Source of the DNA: Neolewinella aurantiaca
GTDB lineage: Bacteria; Bacteroidota; Bacteroidia; Chitinophagales; Saprospiraceae
DNA length: 64,000 bases
Assembly: GCF_008014675.1 (NCBI RefSeq)
Contig: NZ_VOXD01000013.1
Location: 62,001 to 126,000, forward strand
Direction: 5' to 3'
Within the stretch, counting starts at the first letter, position 1; each line of letters starts with the position of its first letter. The position numbers and the translations under genes were made by a program. This document shows positions 1-8,033 of the stretch, one piece after another. Under the pieces are notes generated by a model. That model ran no database searches and was not told where the DNA came from. It was given only the letters and a program-made list of their open reading frames with translations.

Positions 1-1
1 C

Positions 2-205
2 GGGTACATAACCGATGATCACTTCTTCGTGATGCGGGATGGCGGAGTTCCCATGATAGATATTATCAACTTTGGCGACGAAGGCTTCGGAGACCATTGG
101 CACACCGGCAACGACGGTATGAACATCATCGACAAGAACACCCTCCGCGCCGTAGGCCAGGTGGTCGCCGCCGTGGTGTACCGGGATGCAGCCGGAACGT
201 TCTAG
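2..205 (+). CDS. M28 family metallopeptidase, C-terminal fragment
   Basis: Only the last 67 codons are inside the window; the reading frame is open at base 2 and stops with TAG at 203-205. The stretch DHWHTGNDGMNIID matches the C-terminal zinc-site region of M28 aminopeptidases and related glutaminyl cyclotransferases, where a His close to an HTxxD-like motif completes the metal site. The family usually acts on extracytoplasmic peptides as a di-zinc exopeptidase. The N-terminal half, any signal peptide and the other metal ligands lie outside the window, so peptidase and cyclotransferase cannot be separated here. Confidence 0.72.
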   Translation, partial: GYITDDHFFVMRDGGVPMIDIINFGDEGFGDHWHTGNDGMNIIDKNTLRAVGQVVAAVVYRDAAGTF

Positions 206-208
206 TTT

Positions 209-305
209 GTTGGATCGTTGGTTCGTTAGAGTTTGACGCCTAAACGTAACAATGCTCCAAATTACCGAAGACCAACGCTCTAACGAATCAACCCCTCCAA
301 CGAAC
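209..305. repeat. Imperfect inverted repeat after the M28 gene
   Basis: The arm at about 209-232 (GTTGGATCGTTGGTTCGTTA) is the imperfect reverse complement of the arm at about 276-300, with about 45 bp between them. It may be a REP/MITE-like element or act as a weak terminator; there is no clear T-run. Confidence 0.6.
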
Positions 306-319
306 CAAATTACCAACCA

Positions 320-327
320 TACCTTTG
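320..327 (+). promoter_or_regulatory. Bacteroidota -7 box, leaderless arrangement
   Basis: TACCTTTG fits the Bacteroidota consensus TAnnTTTG and ends only 4 bp before the ATG at 332, so transcription would be expected to begin at or next to the start codon. No convincing -33 element was identified. Confidence 0.55.
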
Positions 328-331
328 TACG

Positions 332-520
332 ATGGACATCCTCATCACCATAGCACTCGTTTACCTCGCTTACCGAGGATACCAGTGGTATAACAACATC
401 CAGAATCAGGTGAACGGAGCCGACCGGCCCCGGGAAGTGAACGAGGAAGACCTTGCCGCCAATCCGCCGCCGCAGCCCGGCAGCGAAGACGACTACATCG
501 ACTACGAAGAAATCAATTAA
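332..520 (+). CDS. Small single-pass membrane protein (62 aa)
   Basis: Residues 1-19 (MDILITIALVYLAYRGYQW) form one hydrophobic N-terminal helix. The rest is polar, with a short proline run (PPPQP) and a strongly acidic C-terminus. This resembles the small one-helix proteins common in Bacteroidota (DUF4834-like), but no family signature is certain. The TAA stop directly precedes the next reading frame, and the pseudouridine synthase follows on the same strand, so the two may be co-transcribed. Function unknown. Confidence 0.6.
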   Translation: MDILITIALVYLAYRGYQWYNNIQNQVNGADRPREVNEEDLAANPPPQPGSEDDYIDYEEIN

Positions 521-634
521 TTGCACTTTGTGACCTCGTTAGGCCTGTTAAATGGCTTTAACGCATCGCAACTTAAGTTCAGCAAACTCCGGTATAAGCC
601 AGAGGATATTACGCAGCATATACATCAACTTACT

Positions 635-1318
635 ATGGCGGATCCCACCCGTTTCAACGGTCGCATCAGCGACTGGATCCTGCATAAGGATAACCAACTC
701 ATCGTTTTCAATAAGCCAGCCGGGCTGAGTGTTCAGCCCGATAAAACAGGTGATCCCAGCTTGCTGGGGATGGGCGCAGCCTACGTCCGCCACGACCTTT
801 ACCTGATCCACCGGCTCGATCGTCCGGTTTCCGGTGTAGTTGTGATGGGCCAGAAGCCATCGGCTCAAACTGCCCTGACAAAACAGCTCCAGGCCGGAAC
901 CATCGGTAAGCACTACCTGGCCATCGTGGCCAATCGTCCCGAGAAGGATGAGGATACGCTGAAGCACTACCTCAAAAATGCTGCCGGCAATCGCTCTGCG
1001 ATCGATGAAAACCCCAGCCCCGGCTCCAAACTGGCTGAGCTGAGCTACAAATACATCGGTTCCAGCGATCGTTACCACCTGCTGGCGGTAAGCCTCAAAA
1101 CCGGACGAAAGCACCAGATCCGTTGCCAGCTGGCAGCCATCGGCTGCCCGTTAAGAGGAGACACCAAGTATGGCTTCAAGCGTGCAAACCCCGACAACAA
1201 TATAGATCTGCACAGCTACAAAGTCGCCTATGATCACCCCGTTACCGGAGAGCGTACAGAGCACGTTGCACCGCTGCCCGAAGGAGCAGTATGGGATGCC
1301 TTTCGGGAAATGGTATAG
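635..1318 (+). CDS. RluA-family RNA pseudouridine synthase
   Basis: The predicted product (227 aa) converts specific uridines in rRNA or tRNA to pseudouridine in the cytoplasm. The catalytic motif HRLDRPVSGVVV, with the conserved Asp, lies near residues 60-71, and the C-terminal GRKHQIRCQLA motif is typical of RluA/RluC/RluD enzymes. There is no S4 domain. The frame is open back to a TTG at 521, but the residues before ATG 635 do not look like the family, so 635 is preferred. The RNA target (tRNA U32/U65-type or 23S) cannot be told from sequence. rsmG follows downstream, giving a small RNA-modification cluster. Confidence 0.87.
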   Translation: MADPTRFNGRISDWILHKDNQLIVFNKPAGLSVQPDKTGDPSLLGMGAAYVRHDLYLIHRLDRPVSGVVVMGQKPSAQTALTKQLQAGTIGKHYLAIVANRPEKDEDTLKHYLKNAAGNRSAIDENPSPGSKLAELSYKYIGSSDRYHLLAVSLKTGRKHQIRCQLAAIGCPLRGDTKYGFKRANPDNNIDLHSYKVAYDHPVTGERTEHVAPLPEGAVWDAFREMV

Positions 1319-1373
1319 CCCTGAACGGATATTCCGAATCATAAGCCTGCTCCCAGCCGGAACAAACAAACCG

Positions 1374-1381
1374 TACCTTCG
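1374..1381 (+). promoter_or_regulatory. Probable -7 box for rsmG
   Basis: TACCTTCG is a one-mismatch match to TAnnTTTG and lies 20 bp upstream of the rsmG ATG, giving a leader of about 15 nt. Confidence 0.4.
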
Positions 1382-1401
1382 CCGTTCAAACGAATTCCAT
1401 A

Positions 1402-2037
1402 ATGACCGCCGACCTGATCTTCGAGCACTTCCCTCATCTGACCGACAAACAAAAAGAGCAGTTCAATGCGCTTGATGCGTTGTACCGCGACTGGAACGCA
1501 AAAATTAATGTCATCAGCCGTAAGGACATTGATAACCTCTACGTAAACCATGTTCTCCACAGTCTGGCAATCGCTAAAGTGGTAAACTTTCTCCCCGGTG
1601 CGCGTATTCTCGATCTCGGGTGTGGCGGAGGCTTTCCCGGTATCCCGTTGGCTATTTTGTTTCCGGAAACAGAGTTTCATCTGGTAGATGGGATCGCGAA
1701 GAAAATCCGCGTCTGCAACGAAGTGATCGAGGGCATTGGCCTCACAAACTGCAAAGCGGAACAGAAGCGGGCTGAAGAGATTAAAAAGCCGGTCTATGAC
1801 TTCGTCGTTACCCGCGCTGTTGCGAAGATGGAAAAGCTTGCGGAATGGAGCATGCGCCTGATCACCAAGAAGCAACGCCATGCCCTGCCGAACGGAATTC
1901 TTGCCCTCAAGGGCATTGGCCTGGAGGAAGAGATGGCTGCCTTCCCCAAAGGAGCAGTAGAAGAGTTTCCGATTGCTAAAATGTTTCCCGGTCATCCCTT
2001 TTACGAAGTAAAAGCGGTGGTTTACCTGCAATATTAG
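1402..2037 (+). CDS. rsmG: 16S rRNA (guanine527-N7)-methyltransferase RsmG
   Basis: RsmG (GidB) transfers a methyl group from SAM to N7 of G527 in 16S rRNA on the small subunit. The SAM-binding glycine loop ILDLGCGGGFPGIPLA is at residues 69-84, and the downstream FVVTRAVAKMEKL segment is the usual GidB C-terminal core. At 211 aa the length is normal. The N-terminal SRKD-NLYVNHVLHSL stretch is also characteristic. Loss of this enzyme gives low-level streptomycin resistance in other bacteria. The gene is followed by a repeat element and converges on a minus-strand gene. Confidence 0.95.
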   Translation: MTADLIFEHFPHLTDKQKEQFNALDALYRDWNAKINVISRKDIDNLYVNHVLHSLAIAKVVNFLPGARILDLGCGGGFPGIPLAILFPETEFHLVDGIAKKIRVCNEVIEGIGLTNCKAEQKRAEEIKKPVYDFVVTRAVAKMEKLAEWSMRLITKKQRHALPNGILALKGIGLEEEMAAFPKGAVEEFPIAKMFPGHPFYEVKAVVYLQY

Positions 2038-2059
2038 GAGCCGCAAAACGGGAGGTTTT

Positions 2060-2213
2060 CCAAAGAACCTTACGACAAGTCGTATCCACTCCGTGCAGCA
2101 GCGCAGTTCGGTTCTGACTGCGTTGCTCAAATCTTCATTTAGCTAAGGCTAAAGTCCGGTTTGAGCACCTTGATAGCCCCAAAATTTACGAGTGCGCTAC
2201 TACCAGTTTGAGG
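2060..2213. repeat. Interspersed structured repeat, family B copy 1
   Basis: The core at about 2126-2166 can fold as a hairpin (CTCAAA...TTTGAG outside, TTAGC...GCTAA inside). The right end GACAGACCACTAG nearly equals the right end of the copy at 10349-10518. The left end is degraded. Confidence 0.65.
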
Positions 2214-2250
2214 GCTGACAGACCACTAGGCCAGTTTGCCGGGGGTAAAT

Positions 2251-2312
2251 AAAAAAAGCATTCAGTGTGCAGGCTGCCATTAGGAGGCAGGCCCGAACGC
2301 TGAATACTTTTT
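2251..2312 (-). terminator. Rho-independent terminator of the 2358-3188 gene
   Basis: On the minus strand a long GC-containing stem (AGTATTCAGCG... paired with ...ACTGAATGCT) is followed by a run of T residues. Two other minus-strand terminators in the window share the AGCAnTCAG outer stem. Confidence 0.75.
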
Positions 2313-2357
2313 CGTTGTCTGGTGAGAAATAAATAACCTGGGCGAGCAGGTTTTCTG

Positions 2358-3188
2358 TTATTCCTCTTCCGGCTTGGTTTTCTTTTTAGCCTTGGGGGCC
2401 GGCTTGTCTTCCGGGGCGGGCTGAGGATTAGCAGCGGCTTCGGCAGCAAGGCGTTCTTTTTCCTCTTCTTTCCGTTTTTGGATTTTGTTGAGAAGAATCG
2501 CGGCCTTGATCATGAAGTCGTCGTGGCGTTCGGTGTACTCGTTGAACACCATCATCAGGCGGGCAGCATCGAAGGCTGCCGTGCCGGGGATGATCTGGCG
2601 GGCAGCGATGGGGTGAAGCCAGTACTCGAGGTTGTTGGAGCGCAGGTAAGACTGATCGGTGTGGAAGTCGATCACCGTCGCCAGTTTGTTGAGACTGAAC
2701 AGGTAGTCGGTTTCCCGGTTCAGGTCTTTCTGGATGTCAATGATGTTGACATAGTCGAAATTAACACCCGAACGCTCACAGAGGAAAATGTCGCGGCGGC
2801 CGTCGAATACGATGAGGTCGTCGAAGCGGTATTTGCGAAGGTTTTTCAGCAGGAAGTTCCGTACCGCCATTTTGGTAGAGCGGAGGTTACGGAAGGCATA
2901 CTGTAGTTCTTCTTCTTCAAGGCGGAAGTCTTCTTCGTAGCGGAAACGGCGGTTGGTACGCATATTGAGTACCTCACGTACCCGACGGGTAGTGTGGCCC
3001 AGTTCGTCGGTTTCGGCGTATACATCGACGATGTCTACGTTGGCCTGGTTGATCCAGCTTTCGAGGAATATCTTGTTTGACCCCCGCTCAAAGACGAGGA
3101 GGGCGATTTCACTAATCGCGTAGAAGTTGGGGTAGCCTCCGTAGATGTTCCCATACTTCAGTTCTAGAAAGGCAATGTTCTCGTTCAC
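2358..3188 (-). CDS. Unknown protein, possibly a degenerate DEDD-exonuclease-like fold
   Basis: A 276-aa soluble protein that I do not recognise with certainty. It begins with FLELKYGNIYGGYPNFYAIS, has VFDGRRDIFLC near residue 127, and GTAAFDAARLMMVFNEY near 200. This layout (acidic residue in strand 1, Asp after a central strand, AxxDA near the end) recalls DnaQ-like 3'-5' exonucleases, but not all expected acidic ligands are evident. The last 45 residues are a low-complexity Lys/Glu/Ala/Pro tail. Translation appears to begin with GTG. The gene is flanked by its own terminator and by the divergent or tandem peptidase gene upstream. Confidence 0.5.
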   Translation of the reverse strand: MNENIAFLELKYGNIYGGYPNFYAISEIALLVFERGSNKIFLESWINQANVDIVDVYAETDELGHTTRRVREVLNMRTNRRFRYEEDFRLEEEELQYAFRNLRSTKMAVRNFLLKNLRKYRFDDLIVFDGRRDIFLCERSGVNFDYVNIIDIQKDLNRETDYLFSLNKLATVIDFHTDQSYLRSNNLEYWLHPIAARQIIPGTAAFDAARLMMVFNEYTERHDDFMIKAAILLNKIQKRKEEEKERLAAEAAANPQPAPEDKPAPKAKKKTKPEEE

Positions 3189-3376
3189 GGTTTGAGGTTA
3201 ATTTCAGTTTTTGTTCCCGGTAATCTTCAGAAAACTTAAATAAGGGCTTTAAAGCTGCAAAAGAATAACTACTCGTATTTCAGTCAGGGATGTTATTCGT
3301 TTCAAAGCCTTGTTAATAGCACAAGGTAGGTATTCAGTCGTTAAGTAAAGGTCTTTACCCCCGTCAAAGGTTGAAC

Positions 3377-4486
3377 CTACGGCCATAATTCGGCTTTAAA
3401 ACGGCCGTTGCGGTAAATTTCTTCACCGTCAGCGTAAATTATGCCTCCGTTTTTCATGTCGGCAATCATATCCCAGTGTACGGTGCTTTCGTTCTTGCCG
3501 CCGGCAAGTGCATAGCTCTGGCCGATGGCCATGTGAACTGAGCCGCCGATTTTTTCGTCGAAAAGTATGTTTTTGCTGAACCGGTCGATGGTGTAGTTGG
3601 TGCCTACAGCGGCTTCGCCAAAACGACGCGTTCCGGGAATTTCAAAGGTCTCGTCCAGTACCTCCTGTCCGCTTTCGGCTTCCCATTTTATTATCTCACC
3701 ATCTTTTACCGTTAGTGTAACCCCCTGAACTGTCTTTCCGTTGCGGATAGCCGGATAATCAAAGTAGATATACCCGTTGGCAGATTCTTCTTCCGGGCTG
3801 GTGTATACCTCGCCGCTGGGCATATTGGTTTGCCCGTCGGAGTTGATCCAGGTCCGGCCGTTGGTGGTGAAGGTAATGTCCGTTCGGTCGTTGACGTAAC
3901 GGAAGGTGGTACAGCTGTTCATATGGTCTACCACCGCCTGTTGCGTTTTACGAACTTCCAGCCACGCTGCGCGTGGATCTGTTTGGTCGATCTTTGTGGC
4001 CTGAGCAACAAAGGCTGTGTACTCTTCGAGGCTCATTTCGGCTTCTTCGGCGAGGGCCGGGCACGGGAAGACACAAAGGCTGCGCTTCAGCCGGCGATCG
4101 GCCGTGCGCTCGAAGTAGGTTTTGAGGATGGGCGCCATCGCTTCGCGGTTGGCTTCACGGAGAGCAGGAGCCGGTGGCTCCTCGCGTAAACTGAAGGGCG
4201 CACGAATATTGATGTAAGCTTCGAACTCTTCGATTGCCGTTTTATAAAGGGTCGGGATATAGGCAAACTGTTCGGGGCTGCCGTAGTCGCGCATCGCGGC
4301 ACCGGATCCCTCAACCGAAAGGCTGTACTCGAGGTGGCCGCCGACCTTGAGAACCTCTTTCTTGATCTCGGTAATCAGTGGAGCTGCCAGCACGGTGGAG
4401 TTCACAAAAAGTCGCTCTCCGGCCTGGAGGCTGACGCAGTAATTCACCAGCAGGTGAGCGTAGGAGTTTAATTGCTTTGGGGTCAT
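3377..4486 (-). CDS. M29-family aminopeptidase (AmpS/AmpT-like)
   Basis: A metallo-aminopeptidase that removes N-terminal residues from peptides in the cytoplasm. The C-terminal half carries the M29 metal-site pattern: Glu in GEVYTSPEEE, Glu in FGEAAVGTN, His and Tyr in HMAIGQSYAL, and His/Asp in the HWDMI motif. Length is about 369 aa. The frame extends to 4519, but MTPKQLNSYAHLLVNYC (ATG at 4486) matches the usual family N-terminus better. The SDR gene upstream ends only about 40 bp before this start, so the two probably form an operon. Confidence 0.9.
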   Translation of the reverse strand: MTPKQLNSYAHLLVNYCVSLQAGERLFVNSTVLAAPLITEIKKEVLKVGGHLEYSLSVEGSGAAMRDYGSPEQFAYIPTLYKTAIEEFEAYINIRAPFSLREEPPAPALREANREAMAPILKTYFERTADRRLKRSLCVFPCPALAEEAEMSLEEYTAFVAQATKIDQTDPRAAWLEVRKTQQAVVDHMNSCTTFRYVNDRTDITFTTNGRTWINSDGQTNMPSGEVYTSPEEESANGYIYFDYPAIRNGKTVQGVTLTVKDGEIIKWEAESGQEVLDETFEIPGTRRFGEAAVGTNYTIDRFSKNILFDEKIGGSVHMAIGQSYALAGGKNESTVHWDMIADMKNGGIIYADGEEIYRNGRFKAELWP

Positions 4487-4525
4487 GGAAAGAAAGGAAA
4501 CGTAAAGTGAAAAGGCCAAATACCG

Positions 4526-5350
4526 TTACCGTGGCCTGAGAAATTTTGCGCGGTCGAGGCTTCGTTGTAAAATTCGTTCGTAACTCTCCGGCATCAAACG
4601 GGTAATCTTGTCGATCAACCTGGCGTCGGAGCCGATAGTAATTCTGCTTTTACCACGCTTTATTCCGCTAATAATGATTTCTGCGGCCTGCGATGCGGTG
4701 GTCTTAGCCAATTTGTCGAAACGGGTGACGAAGCGCTCGTGATCGGTCTCGTTACTTACCAACGCGTGGCGGGCTATGTTCGTTTTGATGCCGCCGGGAT
4801 GAACGCAAACTACCTGCAATCCGGTGCCCCGCATCTCCACGCGGAGGGTTTCTGTGAAGCCCCGGACTCCAAACTTGCTCACACAATATGGTGCCTGACC
4901 GGGGCAACCCATCAGCCCGAATACGCTGCTGATATTCACCAGGCAGCCATCGCCGTGCTCGCGCAAGTGAGGCAGAAAGGCCAATGAACCGTAAATCACA
5001 CCCCAGAGGTTCACCTGTAGAATCTTTTCGTAATCTTCAATGGTTCCGTAAATCACCGGGGTGATCTGCTGGGTCAGTCCGGCGTTGTTGAATACGACGT
5101 CGATTCTGCCAAGGGCTTTGCGCGCCGCGCCGGCAAAACCCTCAACGGCCTGCCGATCTCCGACATCGAAAGCTTCCATGTAGCCGCGGGCTGCCTCGGG
5201 TAATTCTTCCCAGATAGCCATCAGGGAGTCCTGGTTCCAATCATTGAGGACAAATATGGCGCCCTCCCGGGCAAGCTGTCGGGCCAGTTCGCGCCCAATA
5301 CCCGAGCCGGCGCCGGTAATGACGACTACTTTGTTTCGGAAGTTTTGCAT
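4526..5350 (-). CDS. Short-chain dehydrogenase/reductase
   Basis: A Rossmann-fold NAD(P)-dependent oxidoreductase of the classical SDR type (274 aa). The cofactor motif TGAGSGIG is at residues 12-19, NNAG at 88-91, a catalytic Ser near 141-142 and YCVSK with Tyr155 and Lys159. The region after the active site (HPGGIKTNIARHAL) is typical of SDRs acting on lipophilic alcohols or ketones, but the substrate cannot be assigned. It lies just upstream of the M29 peptidase on the same strand. Confidence 0.9.
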   Translation of the reverse strand: MQNFRNKVVVITGAGSGIGRELARQLAREGAIFVLNDWNQDSLMAIWEELPEAARGYMEAFDVGDRQAVEGFAGAARKALGRIDVVFNNAGLTQQITPVIYGTIEDYEKILQVNLWGVIYGSLAFLPHLREHGDGCLVNISSVFGLMGCPGQAPYCVSKFGVRGFTETLRVEMRGTGLQVVCVHPGGIKTNIARHALVSNETDHERFVTRFDKLAKTTASQAAEIIISGIKRGKSRITIGSDARLIDKITRLMPESYERILQRSLDRAKFLRPR

Positions 5351-5421
5351 GATGATCTCTTAATTTTAAAGGGCCGGGCCTCACTCACATATAAAGAGAG
5401 CAACTTCAGTAGGTTGCATTT

Positions 5422-5443
5422 GGGCGCAGGCGCAGGTGCAAGG
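5422..5443 (-). repeat. 20-bp interspersed motif (copy 1)
   Basis: Reads TTGCACCTGCGCCTGCGCCC on the minus strand, about 70 bp upstream of the SDR start at 5350. Confidence 0.65.
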
Positions 5444-5544
5444 TAAGGGTAACGGAGCAAAGGCCCCTTTTTACACCGGTACACAACCCGTCTGGAGGCC
5501 CGTCAACCATTAAACAGGCCGTTGAGTGCTGGTAGGCTTTCGGG

Positions 5545-5660
5545 GCTGGAATGGTGTTCAAGCGGTAGTTCAACCGTAGTTAAATGAGGACTTGAGCAGG
5601 GCAGCCAGAACCGATAAAACACTGCAGCCTGCTACCATAGCCAGGTTCAGACAAGCTACT
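5545..5660. repeat. Interspersed structured repeat, family B copy 2
   Basis: On the minus strand the core GCTCAAGTCCTCATTTAACT followed by a pairing GTTGAAC..TTGAAC side aligns with the copy at 2060-2213. The outer ends are not clear. Confidence 0.6.
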
Positions 5661-5673
5661 TGCTTGCCTGCGG

Positions 5674-6315
5674 TTATTCCTGAATTACTACGGCAGCGGC
5701 AGTCTCATATTTGCTGAAGTCGCTGTAGCCAAACAGTTTCATTGCGTCTTCACGGCTGAGCTGAATATCGGGGAATTTATAACCCTCCGGGCAGGCGTAG
5801 CGCCCCGATGCCTGCAGGGTGATCTTTTTATCGGGATGGTCGGGTAAGAAGACTTCGATTTTCTTGCGAAAGAAAATCCCCGACTCGCAAACGTTGGCGT
5901 AGCCGCTGAAGGGCTGAACCTCCCGCTCGGGGATGCTGACTTTCACTTCCTGCGCCTGGTAAGACCACGGGCCGAGCCGCTTGTCCCGCAACTCCCGCAG
6001 CTCGCGGGAGGCGGCCGACTCATACTCCAACTCGGTAAGCTTACCGGCCAGGTCGGGATCCGCGAAGTGAAAAAGTTCGTGCTCTTCTTTTAGCCAGTTG
6101 GTCGCTCCTGCGGCAGAGTACTCCTTGCTGAAAATCTTACCCATCAATGTCTCGTCGTCGGCCATGTCTTTTTCCAGATCGATGACAAGTTCGGCGTCGC
6201 CGTACTTCCAGCGGATGTCGGTGGTTTTAGCTTCGGTACCGGTAAGCCCCCAGCCGATGGCAAGGCCGGAAAGCAGACAAACGATGGCGAGAATGATTGT
6301 TTTGGTGGTCGACAT
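5674..6315 (-). CDS. Membrane-anchored or secreted protein of unknown function
   Basis: A 213-aa protein with an N-terminal hydrophobic segment (TIILAIVCLLSGLAIGWGLT, residues 6-25) that could be a signal anchor or signal peptide. The remainder is soluble and charged, with two cysteines (ANVCESG and GRYACPEG) that could form a disulfide outside the cytoplasm. No domain was recognised. It is flanked on both sides by copies of the 20-bp motif in opposite orientations and lies downstream of the DUF302 lipoprotein on the same strand, separated by a terminator. Confidence 0.6.
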   Translation of the reverse strand: MSTTKTIILAIVCLLSGLAIGWGLTGTEAKTTDIRWKYGDAELVIDLEKDMADDETLMGKIFSKEYSAAGATNWLKEEHELFHFADPDLAGKLTELEYESAASRELRELRDKRLGPWSYQAQEVKVSIPEREVQPFSGYANVCESGIFFRKKIEVFLPDHPDKKITLQASGRYACPEGYKFPDIQLSREDAMKLFGYSDFSKYETAAAVVIQE

Positions 6316-6398
6316 AAAATACGGGCGGTCAGAAAGTTTGGCCTAAATGTACGTACCAGTAGGTTGGAACCAGCTCGCCCTGCCCTTCAACTTGCCGG

Positions 6399-6415
6399 GA
6401 ACCTGCGGCCGCGCC
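6399..6415 (+). repeat. 20-bp interspersed motif (copy 2)
   Basis: Reads GAACCTGCGGCCGCGCC, about 85 bp upstream of the minus-strand start at 6315. Confidence 0.6.
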
Positions 6416-6461
6416 GTCAGGAAACCATTGTCCATACTCAGCTAACGCCACCCGGAAAAAC

Positions 6462-6500
6462 AAAAACCGGAGCCGACACTACTGCCGACTCCGGGTGGTT
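6462..6500 (-). terminator. Terminator of the DUF302 lipoprotein gene
   Basis: Minus strand: CCCGGAGTCGGC pairs with GTCGGCTCCGG around a 6-nt loop and is followed by TTTTTG. Confidence 0.7.
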
Positions 6501-6533
6501 TGGGGATGATCCCGTATCAAAATAATGCAGGAT

Positions 6534-7463
6534 CTAATTGTTCGTCGCAGAATCAACGAGGCCTTCGAGCGCAGTGCGCATCGTGGAGATGGCCTCGAGG
6601 TCATCTCCGATGTCATGCCGGTCGGCGATCCATTCCGGATCGTTGTAAGCAAGCGTGGTGCCATTGCCGTTGTCGTACACGAGTATTTTTACCGGGAGGT
6701 CGATACTGGCGGTTTGGTCTTCCTGCATGAAAGGTGTACCCACGGCAGGGTTGCCGAAAATGATGAGCTTACTGGCGGGAAGCGAGAGCCCAACGCTTGC
6801 GGCGTTGTCGGAATGATCAAGCTCCGCAACGATGGTGAGGTTCGCGTTGCTGGCAATGGCGGCCTGCAAACGGTTATAGACAACCTCCACGCTATCGGTG
6901 GATGTCGTCATAACGATTCCCGTATTTTCACTAACGGTAACATCAATGGAGTTGGAGACCTGCTCGCCGGTGTTTTCCTCGACGAAGCTTTGGAGAGCAT
7001 TGCCGATGTTGGTGAGTTCTCCGTTGTCGGTAAGATCGTAGCGGCTGGCCAGGTATTCGGTAGAGTTGTAAGCCACAATCACGTCGTCGTCTCCGGCCTG
7101 GTAGAAAGCGATCTTCTGCGGCAGATCGAGCCCGGCAAGCATGTTTTGCTGCATGAGTGGCGTGCCGAGTGCTGGGTTGCCAAACATTATCACCCGGGTG
7201 GGGCGGAGGGTCAATCCTGCGCCGGAGGCGTTAGAAGCATGGTCTACTTCGGCAATGATGCTGACGGGGCCGGCGGCCTCGATGTCGGCCTTCACATTAT
7301 TGTAGATATCGGAAAGAGATTCATCTTCATCCTCAACGTAAGTTAAGCCGGTAGCGTCTACGGGTTCTTCGCCGGTAACAAAATCGATGACGTCGTCATC
7401 GTCGTTGCAGGCAAATACAGAAAGGGCAAGAAAAGAGAGGAGTAATAGTTTGCTGAAATGCAT
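6534..7463 (-). CDS. Lipoprotein with two DUF302 domains
   Basis: A 309-aa exported lipoprotein: signal peptide with lipobox SVFAC (acylated Cys at residue 19), then an acidic linker and two tandem DUF302 domains. Each domain has the signature TRVIMFGNPALGTPLMQQ or its repeat KLIIFGNPAVGTPFMQED, a DLPxKI strand and a Y-N-x-x-E/W segment. The duplication is internal, so both halves align along their whole length. DUF302 proteins are small alpha/beta proteins of unknown role, often near redox or metal genes. Nothing in the neighbourhood fixes the function. Confidence 0.85.
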   Translation of the reverse strand: MHFSKLLLLSFLALSVFACNDDDDVIDFVTGEEPVDATGLTYVEDEDESLSDIYNNVKADIEAAGPVSIIAEVDHASNASGAGLTLRPTRVIMFGNPALGTPLMQQNMLAGLDLPQKIAFYQAGDDDVIVAYNSTEYLASRYDLTDNGELTNIGNALQSFVEENTGEQVSNSIDVTVSENTGIVMTTSTDSVEVVYNRLQAAIASNANLTIVAELDHSDNAASVGLSLPASKLIIFGNPAVGTPFMQEDQTASIDLPVKILVYDNGNGTTLAYNDPEWIADRHDIGDDLEAISTMRTALEGLVDSATNN

Positions 7464-7561
7464 TTTATGTACGATTTTAAGGGGTTAGTCGCTTCTGTTG
7501 AAGCGTAAGTGCACCCTTAATGGTTCGTGCTTTTTTGCCGGAAAACTATTACTCCGTCGTT

Positions 7562-7852
7562 CTAAAAGGTACTTCCGGGATTTTCCTTTTCGCTGAGGAA
7601 CTGCTCGGTCTTCGCCCGTTCTACCTTATTGTAAAGCCGTTCCGACTCGTGGCGGTCACGCGTGACCTTCGCCAGGGTGAAGCACGCGCTGACCGTGAAA
7701 ACGAAGCCCATGGCGAGGAAACCCTTGGTGGCCAGGCTGCTTTCGAGGAGGATAATGCCCGCCATGGTACCAGCGGTGGCCAGTACAAAGGCGATCCACG
7801 CCATGTTAAAGAAGGACTTGCTGTTGGAATGGTCGATAATGGTATGACTCAT
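7562..7852 (-). CDS. YiaA/YiaB two-helix membrane protein
   Basis: A 96-aa inner-membrane protein with two predicted helices (about residues 17-35 and 42-62) and the YiaAB-domain look: NSKSFFNMAWIAFVLATAG and a charged TRDRHE after the second helix. The C-terminal tail is charged and cytoplasmic by the positive-inside rule. Family members have no known biochemical role. It stands alone between the lipoprotein gene and mqnC. Confidence 0.75.
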   Translation of the reverse strand: MSHTIIDHSNSKSFFNMAWIAFVLATAGTMAGIILLESSLATKGFLAMGFVFTVSACFTLAKVTRDRHESERLYNKVERAKTEQFLSEKENPGSTF

Positions 7853-8033
7853 CGTTCAGTATTTTGCGTAGCTGTCAATAATCGGCAAACGACGATCTCG
7901 GCTACTGGTTCAGGGGCAAAACTCCGACCGGATTTTGTTAAAACCATGGGGTCATCGATGAAACAGGATGAGTTCTCGACCAGTAAAAGCGAAATCTCGT
8001 TGAATGCACTTGACGGAGATAACGGTTTCAGGG

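Larger units (their letters stand above)
5351..5673. other. Intergenic stretch of 323 bp
   Basis: Holds the 20-bp interspersed motif near its left side and a degraded family B repeat (5545-5660). No reading frame with coding character was seen. Confidence 0.6.

Noticed and set aside
521-634. TTG start for the pseudouridine synthase directly after the small membrane protein gene
   Set aside because: The added 38 residues are unlike the family N-terminus; ATG 635 gives a typical protein.
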